Shown here: piece after piece, positions 1 through 8,248 of the stretch | How the letters are laid out: the number at the start of each line of letters is the position of its first letter | Numbering within the stretch: position 1 is the first letter of the stretch | Assembly (NCBI RefSeq): GCF_002150765.1 | Contig: NZ_MUYM01000113.1 | Coordinates: forward strand, 1 to 51,414 | Reading direction: 5' to 3' | DNA length: 51,414 nt | Origin: Lentzea kentuckyensis | GTDB lineage: Bacteria > Actinomycetota > Actinomycetes > Mycobacteriales > Pseudonocardiaceae | Translations under genes and position numbers: made by a program | Notes under the pieces: model-generated | The model's database searches: none | Seen by the model: only the letters and a program-made list of their open reading frames with translations | Told to the model about the DNA's origin: nothing

Positions 1-834
1 GGGCTGGAAGCCCTCGAGGGTCGACGACGACGAACGCGTACGACGTGAGCCGGTCTCTTCCAGTGGCTCCGGCGCCGGTGTCGGCTCGGCCACCGGCGCC
101 GGAGCGGGAAGTTCTTCGTTCTGGTCGAACCAGGCGGCGGCCGGTTCGTGAGCCATGGCCGGCTGCTGGGACTGCTGCGGCGGCTGGGACTGCTGCGGCG
201 GCGGAGGCGGAGGCGGCGCCATCGGGGCACCGGAGATCGGCACCGCGCGCGACGACGTCACGGCGGACGCGTGGTAGTCGTTGAGCTGCGTGCCGACGGT
301 CAGGACCTCGACCGCCGCGCGGACGCCCACCTTGCGCAGCACTTCGTCGACCCGGTAGGCGGTCGCGGGCGCGAAGCCCTGCGGACCGATGTCCACCAGC
401 ACCACGCGCTGCGGCAACGGACCCGGCGTCGAGCCGGCCGGTGAGGAACGCCAGACGCAGCGCACCGAGCGCACGTCCGGCAGCACCGACACCGCGCGGG
501 TCAGCGGACCCGCGACGTCCGCGGTCGGATCCGACTCGGAGGTGAAGCGGTGGCGGACGAACGGGAGCATCTCGACCACCGGCAGGCGGTCGGTCAGCGA
601 CCCGTCCGAGCGGACCTCGTGGAGGATCCACGTGATGGCGGCACGCTCGTCCGGCAGCACCGGGATGCTGCCCGCGAGAAGTGTGCCGATGAGCATCTCG
701 ATCGCACGGTCGAGCTCTCCGACCGCGAGGAACTCGCGCGCCTGCGACAGGGCGTCGTCATCGACGCGCCCGGCCATCGACAGCAGGAGATCGTGGAGAC
801 GGACCGGCAGACCGACACCGTCGTTCGTCGTCAC
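1..834 (-). CDS. Conserved hypothetical protein with Pro/Gln-rich C-terminal part, partial
   Basis: I do not recognise the family. The frame opens with GTG at 834, preceded by an AAGGAGAG ribosome site, and stays open to the window edge (278 codons, no stop), so the C-terminus is missing. Residues 1 to about 205 look like a globular domain rich in Leu, Val and Arg. Beyond that lies a low-complexity linker of Pro, Gln and Ala, including a run of eight prolines. The N-terminal domain resembles the product of the upstream neighbour (847-1449): LHDLLLSMAGRVDDD here corresponds to CHELLLRLAGRLPDD there, and both later carry a VRS-type strand followed by RVxLV. The two genes therefore look like diverged tandem duplicates. 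It is separated by 12 nt from the preceding stop and is probably the last visible gene of the minus-strand unit that starts with DUF4177 and RidA. Confidence 0.75.
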   Translation of the reverse strand, partial: MTTNDGVGLPVRLHDLLLSMAGRVDDDALSQAREFLAVGELDRAIEMLIGTLLAGSIPVLPDERAAITWILHEVRSDGSLTDRLPVVEMLPFVRHRFTSESDPTADVAGPLTRAVSVLPDVRSVRCVWRSSPAGSTPGPLPQRVVLVDIGPQGFAPATAYRVDEVLRKVGVRAAVEVLTVGTQLNDYHASAVTSSRAVPISGAPMAPPPPPPPQQSQPPQQSQQPAMAHEPAAAWFDQNEELPAPAPVAEPTPAPEPLEETGSRRTRSSSSTLEGFQP

Positions 835-846
835 GTCCAACTCTCC

Positions 847-1449
847 TTAGCTGAGCACCAGGTGCTCCTCGGACTCGGCGCCGGCACACACCAGCTCCGA
901 TGCCGCCAACGCCGCCCGGTGGTAGGGCGGCAGGTCCAGACCGGACGGCACGACCTCGACACACGGGTCGTGTTCGCCCAACGCACGCAGAACTCGCTGC
1001 AACTCGCCGGTCAGCCGGGCGTGGCCGGTGGTCGCCGCGACCAGCAGGACGCGGTTGATCCCGGAGGGACCGATGCGCCAGCAGGAGCGAACCTCACCGA
1101 CCCCGTGCCGGCCTCGCAGCGTGGCACCGAGCACGACGGTCGCGGAATCCCCCATCGGCACCCGATCGGGTGATTCCGGGGAGAAGGTGTAGTCGGTGGG
1201 TGGCAGTTCGTCCAGCCCTTTGACCGAACTGACAGCACCGGGTTCCGCCCCATAGGGCACCAGCGCGTCCTGCAAAAGGCGCATTTCATGATCCGTCAGA
1301 GGGATGCGTCCGTGCAGCAGAGTGCGCGGCAAAGACCGCGCGAGCACCGCATACGCGTCCGAGGCGGCCCAGTCCCGGTACCGCCACAGCAGGTCGTCCG
1401 GGAGGCGCCCGGCGAGCCGCAGCAGCAGTTCGTGGCACGTGTCCGACAT
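847..1449 (-). CDS. Conserved hypothetical protein, paralogue of the adjacent gene
   Basis: 200-aa protein with no recognised domain, no signal peptide and no membrane segment, so probably cytoplasmic. The ATG at 1449 lies one nucleotide after the RidA stop codon (TGA at 1453-1451), which implies translational coupling. A longer upstream extension would run through the RidA gene and is rejected. The sequence aligns by eye with the first ~200 residues of the next gene downstream but lacks its Pro/Gln-rich tail. The neighbours DUF4177 and RidA sit beside Get3-like ATPases and WhiB4 in mycobacteria as well, so the operon is an old neighbourhood, but I cannot assign a reaction. Confidence 0.75.
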   Translation of the reverse strand: MSDTCHELLLRLAGRLPDDLLWRYRDWAASDAYAVLARSLPRTLLHGRIPLTDHEMRLLQDALVPYGAEPGAVSSVKGLDELPPTDYTFSPESPDRVPMGDSATVVLGATLRGRHGVGEVRSCWRIGPSGINRVLLVAATTGHARLTGELQRVLRALGEHDPCVEVVPSGLDLPPYHRAALAASELVCAGAESEEHLVLS

Positions 1450-1450
1450 G

Positions 1451-1906
1451 TCACACCTCGACGATGAGTTCGATCTCAACTGGAGCGCCGATCGGCAACT
1501 CGGCGACCCCCACGGCCGAGCGGGCGTGCTTGCCCGCGTCCCCGAAGATCTCACCGAGCAGCTCCGAGGCGCCGTTGATGACACCCGGCTGCCCCGTGAA
1601 GCCCTCGGCGGAGGCCACGAACCCGACAACTTTCACGACTCGCTTGATCGAGTCAATCCCCACGAGCGCGTGCACGGCGGCGAGCGCGTTGAGGATGCAG
1701 GTCGCGGAGTACTGCTTGGCCTCCTCCGGGGAGACCTCGGCGCCGACCTTGCCGGTGGCGGGCAGCTTGCCGTCGACGAACGGCAGCTGGCCGGAGGTGA
1801 ACACCCACGACCCGCTCTGCGTGGCGGGGACGTAGGCGGCGAGCGGGGCGGCGACGCCGGGCAGCTCGATGCCGAGCTCCTTGAGGCGGGTGCTCCAGGT
1901 GCTCAT
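1451..1906 (-). CDS. RidA family protein (YjgF/YER057c/UK114)
   Basis: 151 aa, within the usual size of the longer RidA subfamily. RidA proteins form trimers that hydrolyse reactive enamine/imine intermediates (for example 2-aminoacrylate) released by PLP enzymes. Visible signatures are the SGQLP motif near residue 39 and the C-terminal block HARSAVGVAELP, whose Arg is the usual carboxylate-binding residue. The last strand ends in EIELIVEV, typical of the family. The ATG at 1906 overlaps the DUF4177 stop as ATGA. The gene corresponds in position to Rv3678c of M. tuberculosis. The deaminase role is known for the family and only inferred here. Confidence 0.92.
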   Translation of the reverse strand: MSTWSTRLKELGIELPGVAAPLAAYVPATQSGSWVFTSGQLPFVDGKLPATGKVGAEVSPEEAKQYSATCILNALAAVHALVGIDSIKRVVKVVGFVASAEGFTGQPGVINGASELLGEIFGDAGKHARSAVGVAELPIGAPVEIELIVEV

Positions 1907-2058
1907 GCCTTCACTCGCTTCAAGTACGCGACGTGCTGCTCACCCGTCGGGTTCGTCAGCACCGTGACCAGCTCCCAGCCGTCCTCGCCCCACTGGTCGA
2001 GGATCTGCTTCGTTGCGTGGATCAACAACGGCACGGTCGCGTACTCCCACTTGGTCAT
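1903..2058 (-). CDS. DUF4177 small protein
   Basis: 51 aa. The translation starts MTKWEYATVPLL and contains the DQWGEDGWELVTVL core that defines DUF4177, a small beta-rich domain of unknown function. It ends in KRVKA. Its stop overlaps the RidA start (ATGA), so it is the first gene of the coupled run DUF4177, RidA, hypothetical, hypothetical. The same pair (DUF4177 followed by RidA) precedes the Get3-like ATPases in mycobacteria. It is divergent from the small membrane gene at 2127, with a 68-bp intergenic region that must hold both promoters. Confidence 0.88.
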   Translation of the reverse strand: MTKWEYATVPLLIHATKQILDQWGEDGWELVTVLTNPTGEQHVAYLKRVKA

Positions 2059-2126
2059 GTGCGGAGCCTAACCCGCCACCCGAACGACGCCTGCGCGGTT
2101 CCCGCACTTCGAGCTACCTTGATCAC

Positions 2127-2378
2127 ATGGAGACCTGGCGGATCATCGCCACCGGCCTGTTCGGCGTCGGCGGGCTGGTGATGGTGCTCGTCGCCATGGC
2201 CCAGGTACGTGATCGCAAGCACAGTCAGCGCAAGGAAGTCGTGCAGGCCGGGCTGATCGGGCTCGTGGTCGTGGCCGTGATCACGCTGAGCATCGCGCTG
2301 TGGCTGCCGTCGGTCGTGGCCTGGGCGCTGGTCGCCGCCACCGCGATGGCCGTTCTCTTCCTCACCATGGCCGATTGA
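2127..2378 (+). CDS. Small membrane protein with three hydrophobic segments
   Basis: 83 aa, family not recognised. Hydrophobic stretches lie at about residues 6-24 (IIATGLFGVGGLVMVLVAMA), 38-54 and 58-80, separated by a charged loop QVRDRKHSQRKEV. The ATG at 2127 is chosen because a TACCTT box (2115-2120) ends exactly 6 nt upstream, a spacing typical of leaderless actinobacterial mRNAs. A longer frame upstream exists but would run through that promoter. The stop at 2378 is 44 bp before the first ATPase gene, which has its own TAGTCT box, so the two need not be one transcript. Confidence 0.7.
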   Translation: METWRIIATGLFGVGGLVMVLVAMAQVRDRKHSQRKEVVQAGLIGLVVVAVITLSIALWLPSVVAWALVAATAMAVLFLTMAD

Positions 2379-2422
2379 CCGACGAGTCCACCTTCGACCG
2401 AATTCACACATAGTCTGGACGT

Positions 2423-3415
2423 GTGACGTCTTGGACCGAGGAGCTGACCCGAGCCCGTCTGCACGTGGTCTCCGGCAAGGGCGGCACCGGCAAGACCACG
2501 ATCGCGGCCGCGCTGGCGCTCGCACTGGCCACCGGCGGCCGGCGGGTGCTGCTGATCGAGGTCGAGGGCCGGCAGGGCATCGCCCAGCTCTTCGACCGCG
2601 CCCCGCTGCCCTACGCCGAGGAACGGATCGCGTCCGCGCCGGGTGGCGGTGAGATCCACGCGCTCGCGATCGACGCGGAAGCCGCGCTGCTCGAGTACCT
2701 GGCGATGTTCTACAACCTCGGCTTCGCCGGCCGGACGCTGCGCAAGATGGGCGCCATCGAGTTCGCCACCACGCTCGCCCCCGGCCTGCGGGACGTGCTG
2801 CTGACCGGCAAGGTCAAGGAGTGCGTGAACCGCACCGGCCCGGACGGCCGCCACCTCTACGACGCCGTCGTGCTGGACGCGCCGCCGACCGGGCGCGTGG
2901 TCAAGTTCCTGGACGTCACCAAGGCCATGGCCGACCTCGCCAAGGTCGGGCCGATCAAGGGCCAGAGCGAGGGCGTCGTGCGGTTGCTGCACTCCGGCGA
3001 CACCGCGGTGCACCTGGTGGCGTTGCTGGAGGAGATGCCGGTGCGCGAGACCCTGGACGCGGTCGCCGAACTGGACGGCGCCGACCTGCGACCGGGCGCG
3101 GTGCTGGTGAACCGGGTCCACCCGGCCCGGCTGCCCGCGCGGTCGGTACCGGTCGCCGCGGAGGGCCGGATCGACGAGTCACGGGTGCGCGCGGGACTGC
3201 AGGCCGCCGGGCTGGATCTCGACGAGTTCACGCTCGAAGGTTTGGTCGACGAGACGGTGGAGCACGCCATCCGGGTGCAGTCACAACAGGAAGCCATGGA
3301 GCTGCTCAGCCACTCGGACCTGCCGACGGTGGAGCTGCCGGAGCTGAACGACGGGGTGGACGTGGCCGCGCTGTACGAGCTGGCCGAGGTGCTGGTCGCG
3401 GCGGGTGTGCGGTGA
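2423..3415 (+). CDS. Get3/ArsA-family ATPase, BagA-like subunit
   Basis: 330 aa. The deviant Walker A GKGGTGKTT at residues 18-26 keeps the signature Lys19 that reaches across the dimer interface in Get3/ArsA ATPases. The later VVLDAPPTGRVVKFLD matches the switch II region (DxAPTGHxxR in ArsA). The adjacent arrangement of two such genes next to whiB4 and ponA2 matches Rv3679-Rv3680 of M. tuberculosis, described as bacterial Get3-like proteins that form a complex. Its client is unknown; arsenite or tail-anchored protein handling is not shown here. The GTG at 2423 lies 6 nt after a TAGTCT box (2411-2416), suggesting a leaderless message. Its stop overlaps the next start as GTGA. Confidence 0.9.
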   Translation: MTSWTEELTRARLHVVSGKGGTGKTTIAAALALALATGGRRVLLIEVEGRQGIAQLFDRAPLPYAEERIASAPGGGEIHALAIDAEAALLEYLAMFYNLGFAGRTLRKMGAIEFATTLAPGLRDVLLTGKVKECVNRTGPDGRHLYDAVVLDAPPTGRVVKFLDVTKAMADLAKVGPIKGQSEGVVRLLHSGDTAVHLVALLEEMPVRETLDAVAELDGADLRPGAVLVNRVHPARLPARSVPVAAEGRIDESRVRAGLQAAGLDLDEFTLEGLVDETVEHAIRVQSQQEAMELLSHSDLPTVELPELNDGVDVAALYELAEVLVAAGVR

Positions 3416-4539
3416 CCACCAGGCTCGACTTCGACCCGTTGCTCGACGACCCGGCGACGCGCGTGCTGGTCTGCTGCGGCTCAGGTGGCGTCGGCAAGAC
3501 GACGACCGCGGCGGCGCTGGCGTTGCGGGCGGCGGAACGCGGCCGGCGCGTGGTCGTGCTGACGATCGACCCGGCTCGCCGGCTGGCGCAGTCGCTGGGC
3601 CTGCGGGAGCTCGACAACACCCCGCGCGAGGTCGTCGTCGACGGCTTCGAACCCAAGGGCGAGCTGTACGCGATGATGCTGGACATGCGTCGCACGTTCG
3701 ACGACATGGTGCTGACCCACGCGGGCCGCGACCGGGCCGACCAGATCCTGTCGAACCCCTTCTACCAGACCATTTCCTCGTCGTTCTCCGGCACGCAGGA
3801 GTACATGGCGATGGAGAAGCTGGGCCAGCTGGTGGCGCAGGACGAGTGGGACCTGATCATCGTCGACACCCCGCCGAGCCGGTCGGCGCTGGACTTCCTG
3901 GACGCGCCGCAGCGGCTGTCGACGGTGCTCGACGGCAAGTTCATCCGCATGCTCTCCGCGCCCGCGCGCGCGAGCGGCCGGGGCCTGATGAAGATCGTCG
4001 GAACCGGTTTCAGCCTTTTCACGCGGGCCGTGTCGACGATCGTCGGCGGCCAGCTGCTGCAGGACGCGTCGACTTTCGTTCAGGCGTTCGACAGCATGTT
4101 CGGCGGATTCCGCGAACGCGCTCAGCGCACGTACGAGTTGCTCCGCTCACCGGGCACCGGATTTGTCGTGGTGGCGGCCGCGGAGCCGGACGCATTGCGC
4201 GAAGCCAGCTATTTCGTCGAACGGCTGAGCGCCGAAGGCATGCCGTTGTGCGGGCTCGTCGCGAACAGGACCCATCCCGTGCTCGCGGCGGACCTGCCGG
4301 CGGCGAACGCACTCGCCGCAGCGGACGACCTGGACCGCTCCGGTGAAGCGCCGCTCGCGGCGGCGGTGCTCCGGCTGCATGCGGACCGGGCAGCAGTCGC
4401 CAGTCGGGAAAAGCGGCTGCTAGCCCGGTTCACACGTGCTCACCCCGGTGTTGCGCTGGTCGGCGTGCCCGCGTTGCCCGCGGACGTGCACGACCTGGAC
4501 GGCCTCCGAGAGATAGGTCGGCGCCTCGCCGGGGAGTGA
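3412..4539 (+). CDS. Get3/ArsA-family ATPase, BagB-like subunit with altered Walker A
   Basis: 375 aa, translationally coupled to the preceding ATPase (GTG at 3412 overlaps its TGA). The P-loop is GSGGVGKTT at residues 23-31. The signature lysine of the deviant Walker A (GKGGVGKT) is Ser24, whereas the partner subunit has Lys. Other family features are TIDPARRLAQSLGL near residue 50 and IIVDTPPSRSALDFLD near residue 156, matching the switch regions. A hydrophobic Gly-rich stretch around residues 190-225 may be the client-binding helical part. The pair probably forms a heterodimer in which the two ATP sites are not equivalent (inference). It converges on whiB with a small hairpin between the stops. 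Confidence 0.9.
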   Translation: MTTRLDFDPLLDDPATRVLVCCGSGGVGKTTTAAALALRAAERGRRVVVLTIDPARRLAQSLGLRELDNTPREVVVDGFEPKGELYAMMLDMRRTFDDMVLTHAGRDRADQILSNPFYQTISSSFSGTQEYMAMEKLGQLVAQDEWDLIIVDTPPSRSALDFLDAPQRLSTVLDGKFIRMLSAPARASGRGLMKIVGTGFSLFTRAVSTIVGGQLLQDASTFVQAFDSMFGGFRERAQRTYELLRSPGTGFVVVAAAEPDALREASYFVERLSAEGMPLCGLVANRTHPVLAADLPAANALAAADDLDRSGEAPLAAAVLRLHADRAAVASREKRLLARFTRAHPGVALVGVPALPADVHDLDGLREIGRRLAGE

Positions 4540-4554
4540 GTGCCTACGGCACTC
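4538..4554. terminator. Candidate bidirectional terminator hairpin between the ATPase and whiB stops
   Basis: GAGTGCC-TAC-GGCACTC forms a perfect 7-bp stem with a 3-nt loop. It lies between the stop codon of the second ATPase (4537-4539) and that of whiB (4558-4556). There is no strong T-run, as is common in actinomycetes, so this is a positional inference. Confidence 0.5.
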
Positions 4555-4555
4555 C

Positions 4556-4855
4556 CTACCCCACCCTGGTGTCTTCGAGGTGTTCCTGACGTGCGGTGTC
4601 GAGCAGTTCGAACCACGACTCCACGTCAGGACGGCGACGCAGCAGAGCACGGCGTTCGCGCTCGGTCATGCCTCCCCAGACCCCGAACTCGATCCTGTTG
4701 TCGAGCGCTTCGGCCAGGCATTCCATGCGCACTGGGCAACCCAGGCACACGAGCTTCGCCTTGCGCTGCTCCGCACCTCGGACGAAGAGCTGGTCGGGCT
4801 CCTCATCTCGGCACGAAGCGTTGATACGCCAATCCCCCTGGTTCATATCCCCCAC
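4556..4855 (-). CDS. whiB4: WhiB family iron-sulfur transcription factor, WhiB4-like
   Basis: 99 aa. The four iron-sulfur ligands are Cys15, Cys37, Cys40 and Cys46 (C-X21-C-X2-C-X5-C). They are followed by the GVWGG turn at residues 58-62 and a basic stretch RERRALLRRR, the DNA-binding tail of WhiB proteins. WhiB proteins carry a redox-sensitive 4Fe-4S cluster; WhiB4 of M. tuberculosis links oxidative stress to gene expression. The symbol rests mainly on position: it stands convergent to the Get3-like ATPases and divergent from a PASTA PBP, exactly as Rv3681c does. The ATG at 4855 has a GAGGAGTGGGGG ribosome site; a second ATG at codon 4 is possible. Two antibiotic- and redox-related genes share the 228-bp divergent region 4856-5083. 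Confidence 0.93.
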   Translation of the reverse strand: MGDMNQGDWRINASCRDEEPDQLFVRGAEQRKAKLVCLGCPVRMECLAEALDNRIEFGVWGGMTERERRALLRRRPDVESWFELLDTARQEHLEDTRVG

Positions 4856-5083
4856 TCCTCAGTGCTGTCCAAATGTGGAAATCCGCCACACCCCTGCCAC
4901 GGATGCCGTAGCGTTCGAGCTACGGCTGCATTCCTTGGACGTTGACGGACTGTAGTGCCGTTCGGTTCCACGTCCAACCCTGGGTCACCCGACTGTTACC
5001 TGTCTTGCGTATGTCTACTCATGCTGAGTAACGGGCCTTACTGATCACCTTCACCCGTTCGTGTACGGCGTACGCTGACCCGC

Positions 5084-7537
5084 GTGCGAGTCAGGAATGG
5101 CGTGCTCAAGATGCTCGGCCTGTGCCTGCTGGCTGGGGTTCTCCTCGCCGGCATGCTGTTCCCAGTCGTGGGCGCGACGGGCCTCGTGTCCAACCGCGCC
5201 AGCGACACCGTGGACAGCATCTCGGCCGACCTCGTGACCACGGACCCCCCGCTGATCACCAAGGTCACCGACAAGGACGGGCTGCCGATCGCCTACCTGT
5301 TCGACCAGTACAGAGTCCTGACACCACCCGAGAAGATCTCGCCGACCATGAAGGCGGCGCTGATCTCGGTGGAGGACCGCCGGTTCTACGAGCACCAGGG
5401 CGTGGACTGGAAGGGCACCATCCGAGCCGGCCTGACGAACCAGGTCAGCGGCTCGGTGTCGCAGGGCGCGTCCACGCTGACCCAGCAGTACGTCAAGAAC
5501 TACCTGGTCCACGTCGTGGCGCGGAACAACAAGCTGGAGCAGGCCAAGGCCCAGGAGCAGACCATCGCGCGCAAGATGCGCGAGGCACGGATCTCGTTGC
5601 AGCTGGAGCGAAAGCTCGGCAAGGAGGAGATCCTCGCCCGGTACCTGAACGTCGTTCCTTTTGGTTCGACGATTTACGGCATCGCGGCGGCGGCGCAGGC
5701 TTACTTCAACACGACGCCGGACAAGTTGACGGTTCCTCAGGCCGCGATGCTCGCGGGAATGGTGAACAGTCCGTCAGCACTCGACCCCGAAGCGTATCCG
5801 GACAAAGCTTTGGACCGGCGCAACAAAGTGATCGACAGGATGGTCGAGAACGACAAGCTGTCGCGTGACGCGGGTGAGGCCGCGAAGAAGGAAGGACTCG
5901 GACTCGCGACGCCGGTTCGCACGCCACCGAACGGTTGTGTCGGTGCCGGCCCGGAAAACGGTTTCTTCTGTTCGTACGTGGTGAACTACTTGCAACGCGC
6001 GGGTTTCAGCGAGGAGCAGCTGCGCACCGGCGGTTACACCATTCAGACCACTTTGGACAGAGCCGTTACGTCGCAGGCGAAGGCCGCCGCGGAGGCCGGC
6101 GTCGCCAAGGGCACCGACGGCATCGCGAACACGATGGCCGTCGTGAAGCCCGGCAAGGAACGCCACGACGTGCTCGCGCTGGTCGCGAACCGCGACTACG
6201 GCCTGAAGGCCGACCAGAACCAGACGACGTTCGACCTGCCCAGCGGCGTGGAGAACAAGTTCGGCGCCGGCTCGATCTACAAGGTCTTCACGGCCGCGGC
6301 GGCCCTGGAGAAGGGCATGGGCATCGAGAACGTCATGGCGACGCCCACCCATCACGTCTCGCGGGTCTTCAAGGGTGGCGCCCAGCGCTGCCCGAGCACC
6401 GGTGAGCCCGGCACCCGCTGGTACTGCCTGTCGAACTTCGACGGCAGCTACCCGTCGTCGATGTCGCTGCAGCAGGCGCTGGCCACGTCGCCGAACACCG
6501 GCTTCGTGATCCTCGAAGAGCAGACCGGCATGGACGCCGTCGTCGACATGGCGTCGCGGCTCGGCATGCGCGAGACGATGGCGACGAACCTGCAGGGCAC
6601 CCGGCCGGACCCGAAGGCCAAGGACAAGCAGAACCGCATCTCGCAGACCGAGTTCTACAAGCAGAACGGCGGCAACGCGTCGTTCACGCTCTCGCCCGCA
6701 CCCGTGTCCACTCTGGAACTGGCGAACGTCGCCGCGACCATCGTGAGCGGCGGCAAGTGGTGCCCGCCCACCCCGATCGCCAAGGTGCTCGACCGCAACG
6801 GCAAGGCCGTGCAGGTCAACGAGGCTCCGTGCGAGCAGGTCGTGGCCGAGGGCCTCGCGAACGGGCTCGCGGTCGGCATGAGCAAGGACGACCAGGGCAA
6901 CGGCACCGCCGCGGCGGCCGCCCGTGCGGCCAAGTGGACCCGCCCGATGATCGCCAAGACGGGCACCACCGAGGAGTACAAGTCGGCGGCGTTCATCGGC
7001 GCGACCCCGGACTTCGCGGGCGCCGTGCAGACGTTCAACGACGGCACCTCGCCGCGCCCGATCTGCCTGGCCGGCGCGGGTCAGCCCCGGTTGTGCGGCG
7101 GCGGCAACATCTTCGGCGGCACGATCCCGGCCAAGACGTGGTTCCAGACCATGTCGGTGATGCACGCCTCGCTGCCGGTGTCGCCGTTGCCCCAGGTCGA
7201 ACAGCGCTACCTCAAGGGTGGCAAGGAGATCCAGATCCCGGACGTGGTGGGCAAGCAGGTCAACGACGCCCTGCGGACCCTGGAGCAGGCCGGCTACAAG
7301 GTGAACCTGCAGACGGTCAACTCCGACCAGCCGAAGGGGACGGTCGTGAGCCAGTCGCCGCGCGGAAACGCGTTGCGCGGCACGGTGATCACGCTGTCGG
7401 TGAGCTCGGGCTACGTGCCGCCGCCGGTGGCGACCGAGCCGACGAACCAGCCGCCGCCTGGCACTCCCGTGAACCCCGGCAACCCGAACGAACCGCCACC
7501 GATCACGCTGCCGACCGAACCTGGCACGCCCAGGTAG
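5084..7537 (+). CDS. ponA2: Bifunctional class A penicillin-binding protein with PASTA domain
   Basis: 817 aa peptidoglycan synthase. The N-terminal membrane anchor (residues 10-30) is followed by a GT51 transglycosylase domain, with EDRRFYEHQGVD at 97-108 (catalytic Glu97) and GASTLTQQ at 128-135. The transpeptidase domain follows, with the active-site SIYK at 397-400, SPN at 469-471 and KTG at 625-627. One PASTA domain (about 715-782, IPDVVGKQ...VVSQSP) and a Pro/Thr-rich tail end the protein. This architecture equals PonA2 (Rv3682) of mycobacteria, and the whiB4 neighbour supports it. The GTG at 5084 lies 7 nt after a TACGCT box (5071-5076), so the mRNA may be leaderless. The stop lies 3 nt from the convergent gntR stop. 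Confidence 0.96.
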   Translation: MRVRNGVLKMLGLCLLAGVLLAGMLFPVVGATGLVSNRASDTVDSISADLVTTDPPLITKVTDKDGLPIAYLFDQYRVLTPPEKISPTMKAALISVEDRRFYEHQGVDWKGTIRAGLTNQVSGSVSQGASTLTQQYVKNYLVHVVARNNKLEQAKAQEQTIARKMREARISLQLERKLGKEEILARYLNVVPFGSTIYGIAAAAQAYFNTTPDKLTVPQAAMLAGMVNSPSALDPEAYPDKALDRRNKVIDRMVENDKLSRDAGEAAKKEGLGLATPVRTPPNGCVGAGPENGFFCSYVVNYLQRAGFSEEQLRTGGYTIQTTLDRAVTSQAKAAAEAGVAKGTDGIANTMAVVKPGKERHDVLALVANRDYGLKADQNQTTFDLPSGVENKFGAGSIYKVFTAAAALEKGMGIENVMATPTHHVSRVFKGGAQRCPSTGEPGTRWYCLSNFDGSYPSSMSLQQALATSPNTGFVILEEQTGMDAVVDMASRLGMRETMATNLQGTRPDPKAKDKQNRISQTEFYKQNGGNASFTLSPAPVSTLELANVAATIVSGGKWCPPTPIAKVLDRNGKAVQVNEAPCEQVVAEGLANGLAVGMSKDDQGNGTAAAAARAAKWTRPMIAKTGTTEEYKSAAFIGATPDFAGAVQTFNDGTSPRPICLAGAGQPRLCGGGNIFGGTIPAKTWFQTMSVMHASLPVSPLPQVEQRYLKGGKEIQIPDVVGKQVNDALRTLEQAGYKVNLQTVNSDQPKGTVVSQSPRGNALRGTVITLSVSSGYVPPPVATEPTNQPPPGTPVNPGNPNEPPPITLPTEPGTPR

Positions 7538-7540
7538 GCG

Positions 7541-8200
7541 TTACGGGCGTTCGGCGAGCAGCTGCTCGAGCCGCTGGACGCTCGTGTCGATGTGCGCGCG
7601 GATCTCGGCGACTGCCCGGTCGTGGTCGTCCGCGCGGATCGCGTCGACGATGACCTGGTGCTCGGCGACGATCTCGTCCGGTGTCTCGTCCTTCGAGAGG
7701 ACCGTGAGGTAGAAGCGCAGTTCCTTGGTCATCGCGGCGTAGAACTCGTCGAGCCGTGAGCTGTCGAGCGTGGCCACGATCGCCTGGTGGAAGGCCAGGT
7801 CCCGGTCCACGATCTGGTTCGTGTCGCCCGTTTCCGCGGCTTTCACCAGGTCGTCGAACGCCGCATTGATCGCTTGCAGCTGTTCGGGACGCGGCGTGCG
7901 GGCCACTGCGGCCGTTTCCAGGCGTTCGCGGGCGGTGTAGAGGGCCTCGACGTTCTCTCGCGTCGGCGCGATGACGACGGCGCCGCGGTTGACCTCGTAG
8001 CGGACCAAGCCGGTCAGCTCGAGGATGCGCACGGCCTCGCGGATGGTGTTGCGGGCGACGCCCAGTTCGGCGGCGATCGCGCTCTCCCGAAGCCTGTCAC
8101 CTGGACCGAAAGCGCCGGCCATGATCCGTTCGGCGAGGCCGTCGGCCAGCTGCTGGGCCGTGGTGGTGCGGCGCACTTGGAGGCCGTCGAGGGCTGACAT
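7541..8200 (-). CDS. GntR family transcriptional regulator, FCD (FadR-like) subclass
   Basis: 219 aa. Residues ~10-75 form the winged helix-turn-helix (LADGLAERIMAGAFGPGDRLRES and AAELGVARNTIREAVRIL). Residues ~85-210 form the all-helical FCD ligand-binding domain, with the conserved DLAFHQAIV and the EHQVIVDAI...AEIRAHI histidines that usually bind a metal and a carboxylate ligand. It is divergent from a HAD hydrolase gene, and the region between them holds a perfect palindrome. The likely role is autoregulation and control of that gene. The start at 8200 is 7 nt downstream of a TAGGCT box read on the minus strand. The ligand is unknown, probably a small organic acid. Confidence 0.92.
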   Translation of the reverse strand: MSALDGLQVRRTTTAQQLADGLAERIMAGAFGPGDRLRESAIAAELGVARNTIREAVRILELTGLVRYEVNRGAVVIAPTRENVEALYTARERLETAAVARTPRPEQLQAINAAFDDLVKAAETGDTNQIVDRDLAFHQAIVATLDSSRLDEFYAAMTKELRFYLTVLSKDETPDEIVAEHQVIVDAIRADDHDRAVAEIRAHIDTSVQRLEQLLAERP

Positions 8201-8207
8201 GGTCGTC

Positions 8208-8248
8208 AGCCTAATCCGATTGCCCTACAGTTGAACTGTACTACAGTT
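8208..8248. promoter_or_regulatory. Divergent gntR/HAD promoter region with palindromic operator
   Basis: TACAGTTGAACTGTA (8226-8240) is a perfect 7-1-7 palindrome. A further half-site CTACAGTT recurs at 8241-8248, repeating 8225-8232 at a 16-bp period. For the HAD gene, a candidate -10 TACAGT (8242-8247) ends 7 nt before its ATG and overlaps this extra half-site. The palindrome would sit in the -35/-10 spacer (TTGCCC at 8220-8225). On the minus strand, TAGGCT (8213-8208) ends 7 nt before the gntR ATG. A regulator bound to the palindrome would block both promoters (inference). Confidence 0.7.

Noticed and set aside
2225..3121. 298-codon minus-strand frame over the first ATPase gene
   Set aside because: Antisense shadow of the Get3-like gene; His/Gln/Arg-rich composition, no recognisable motif.
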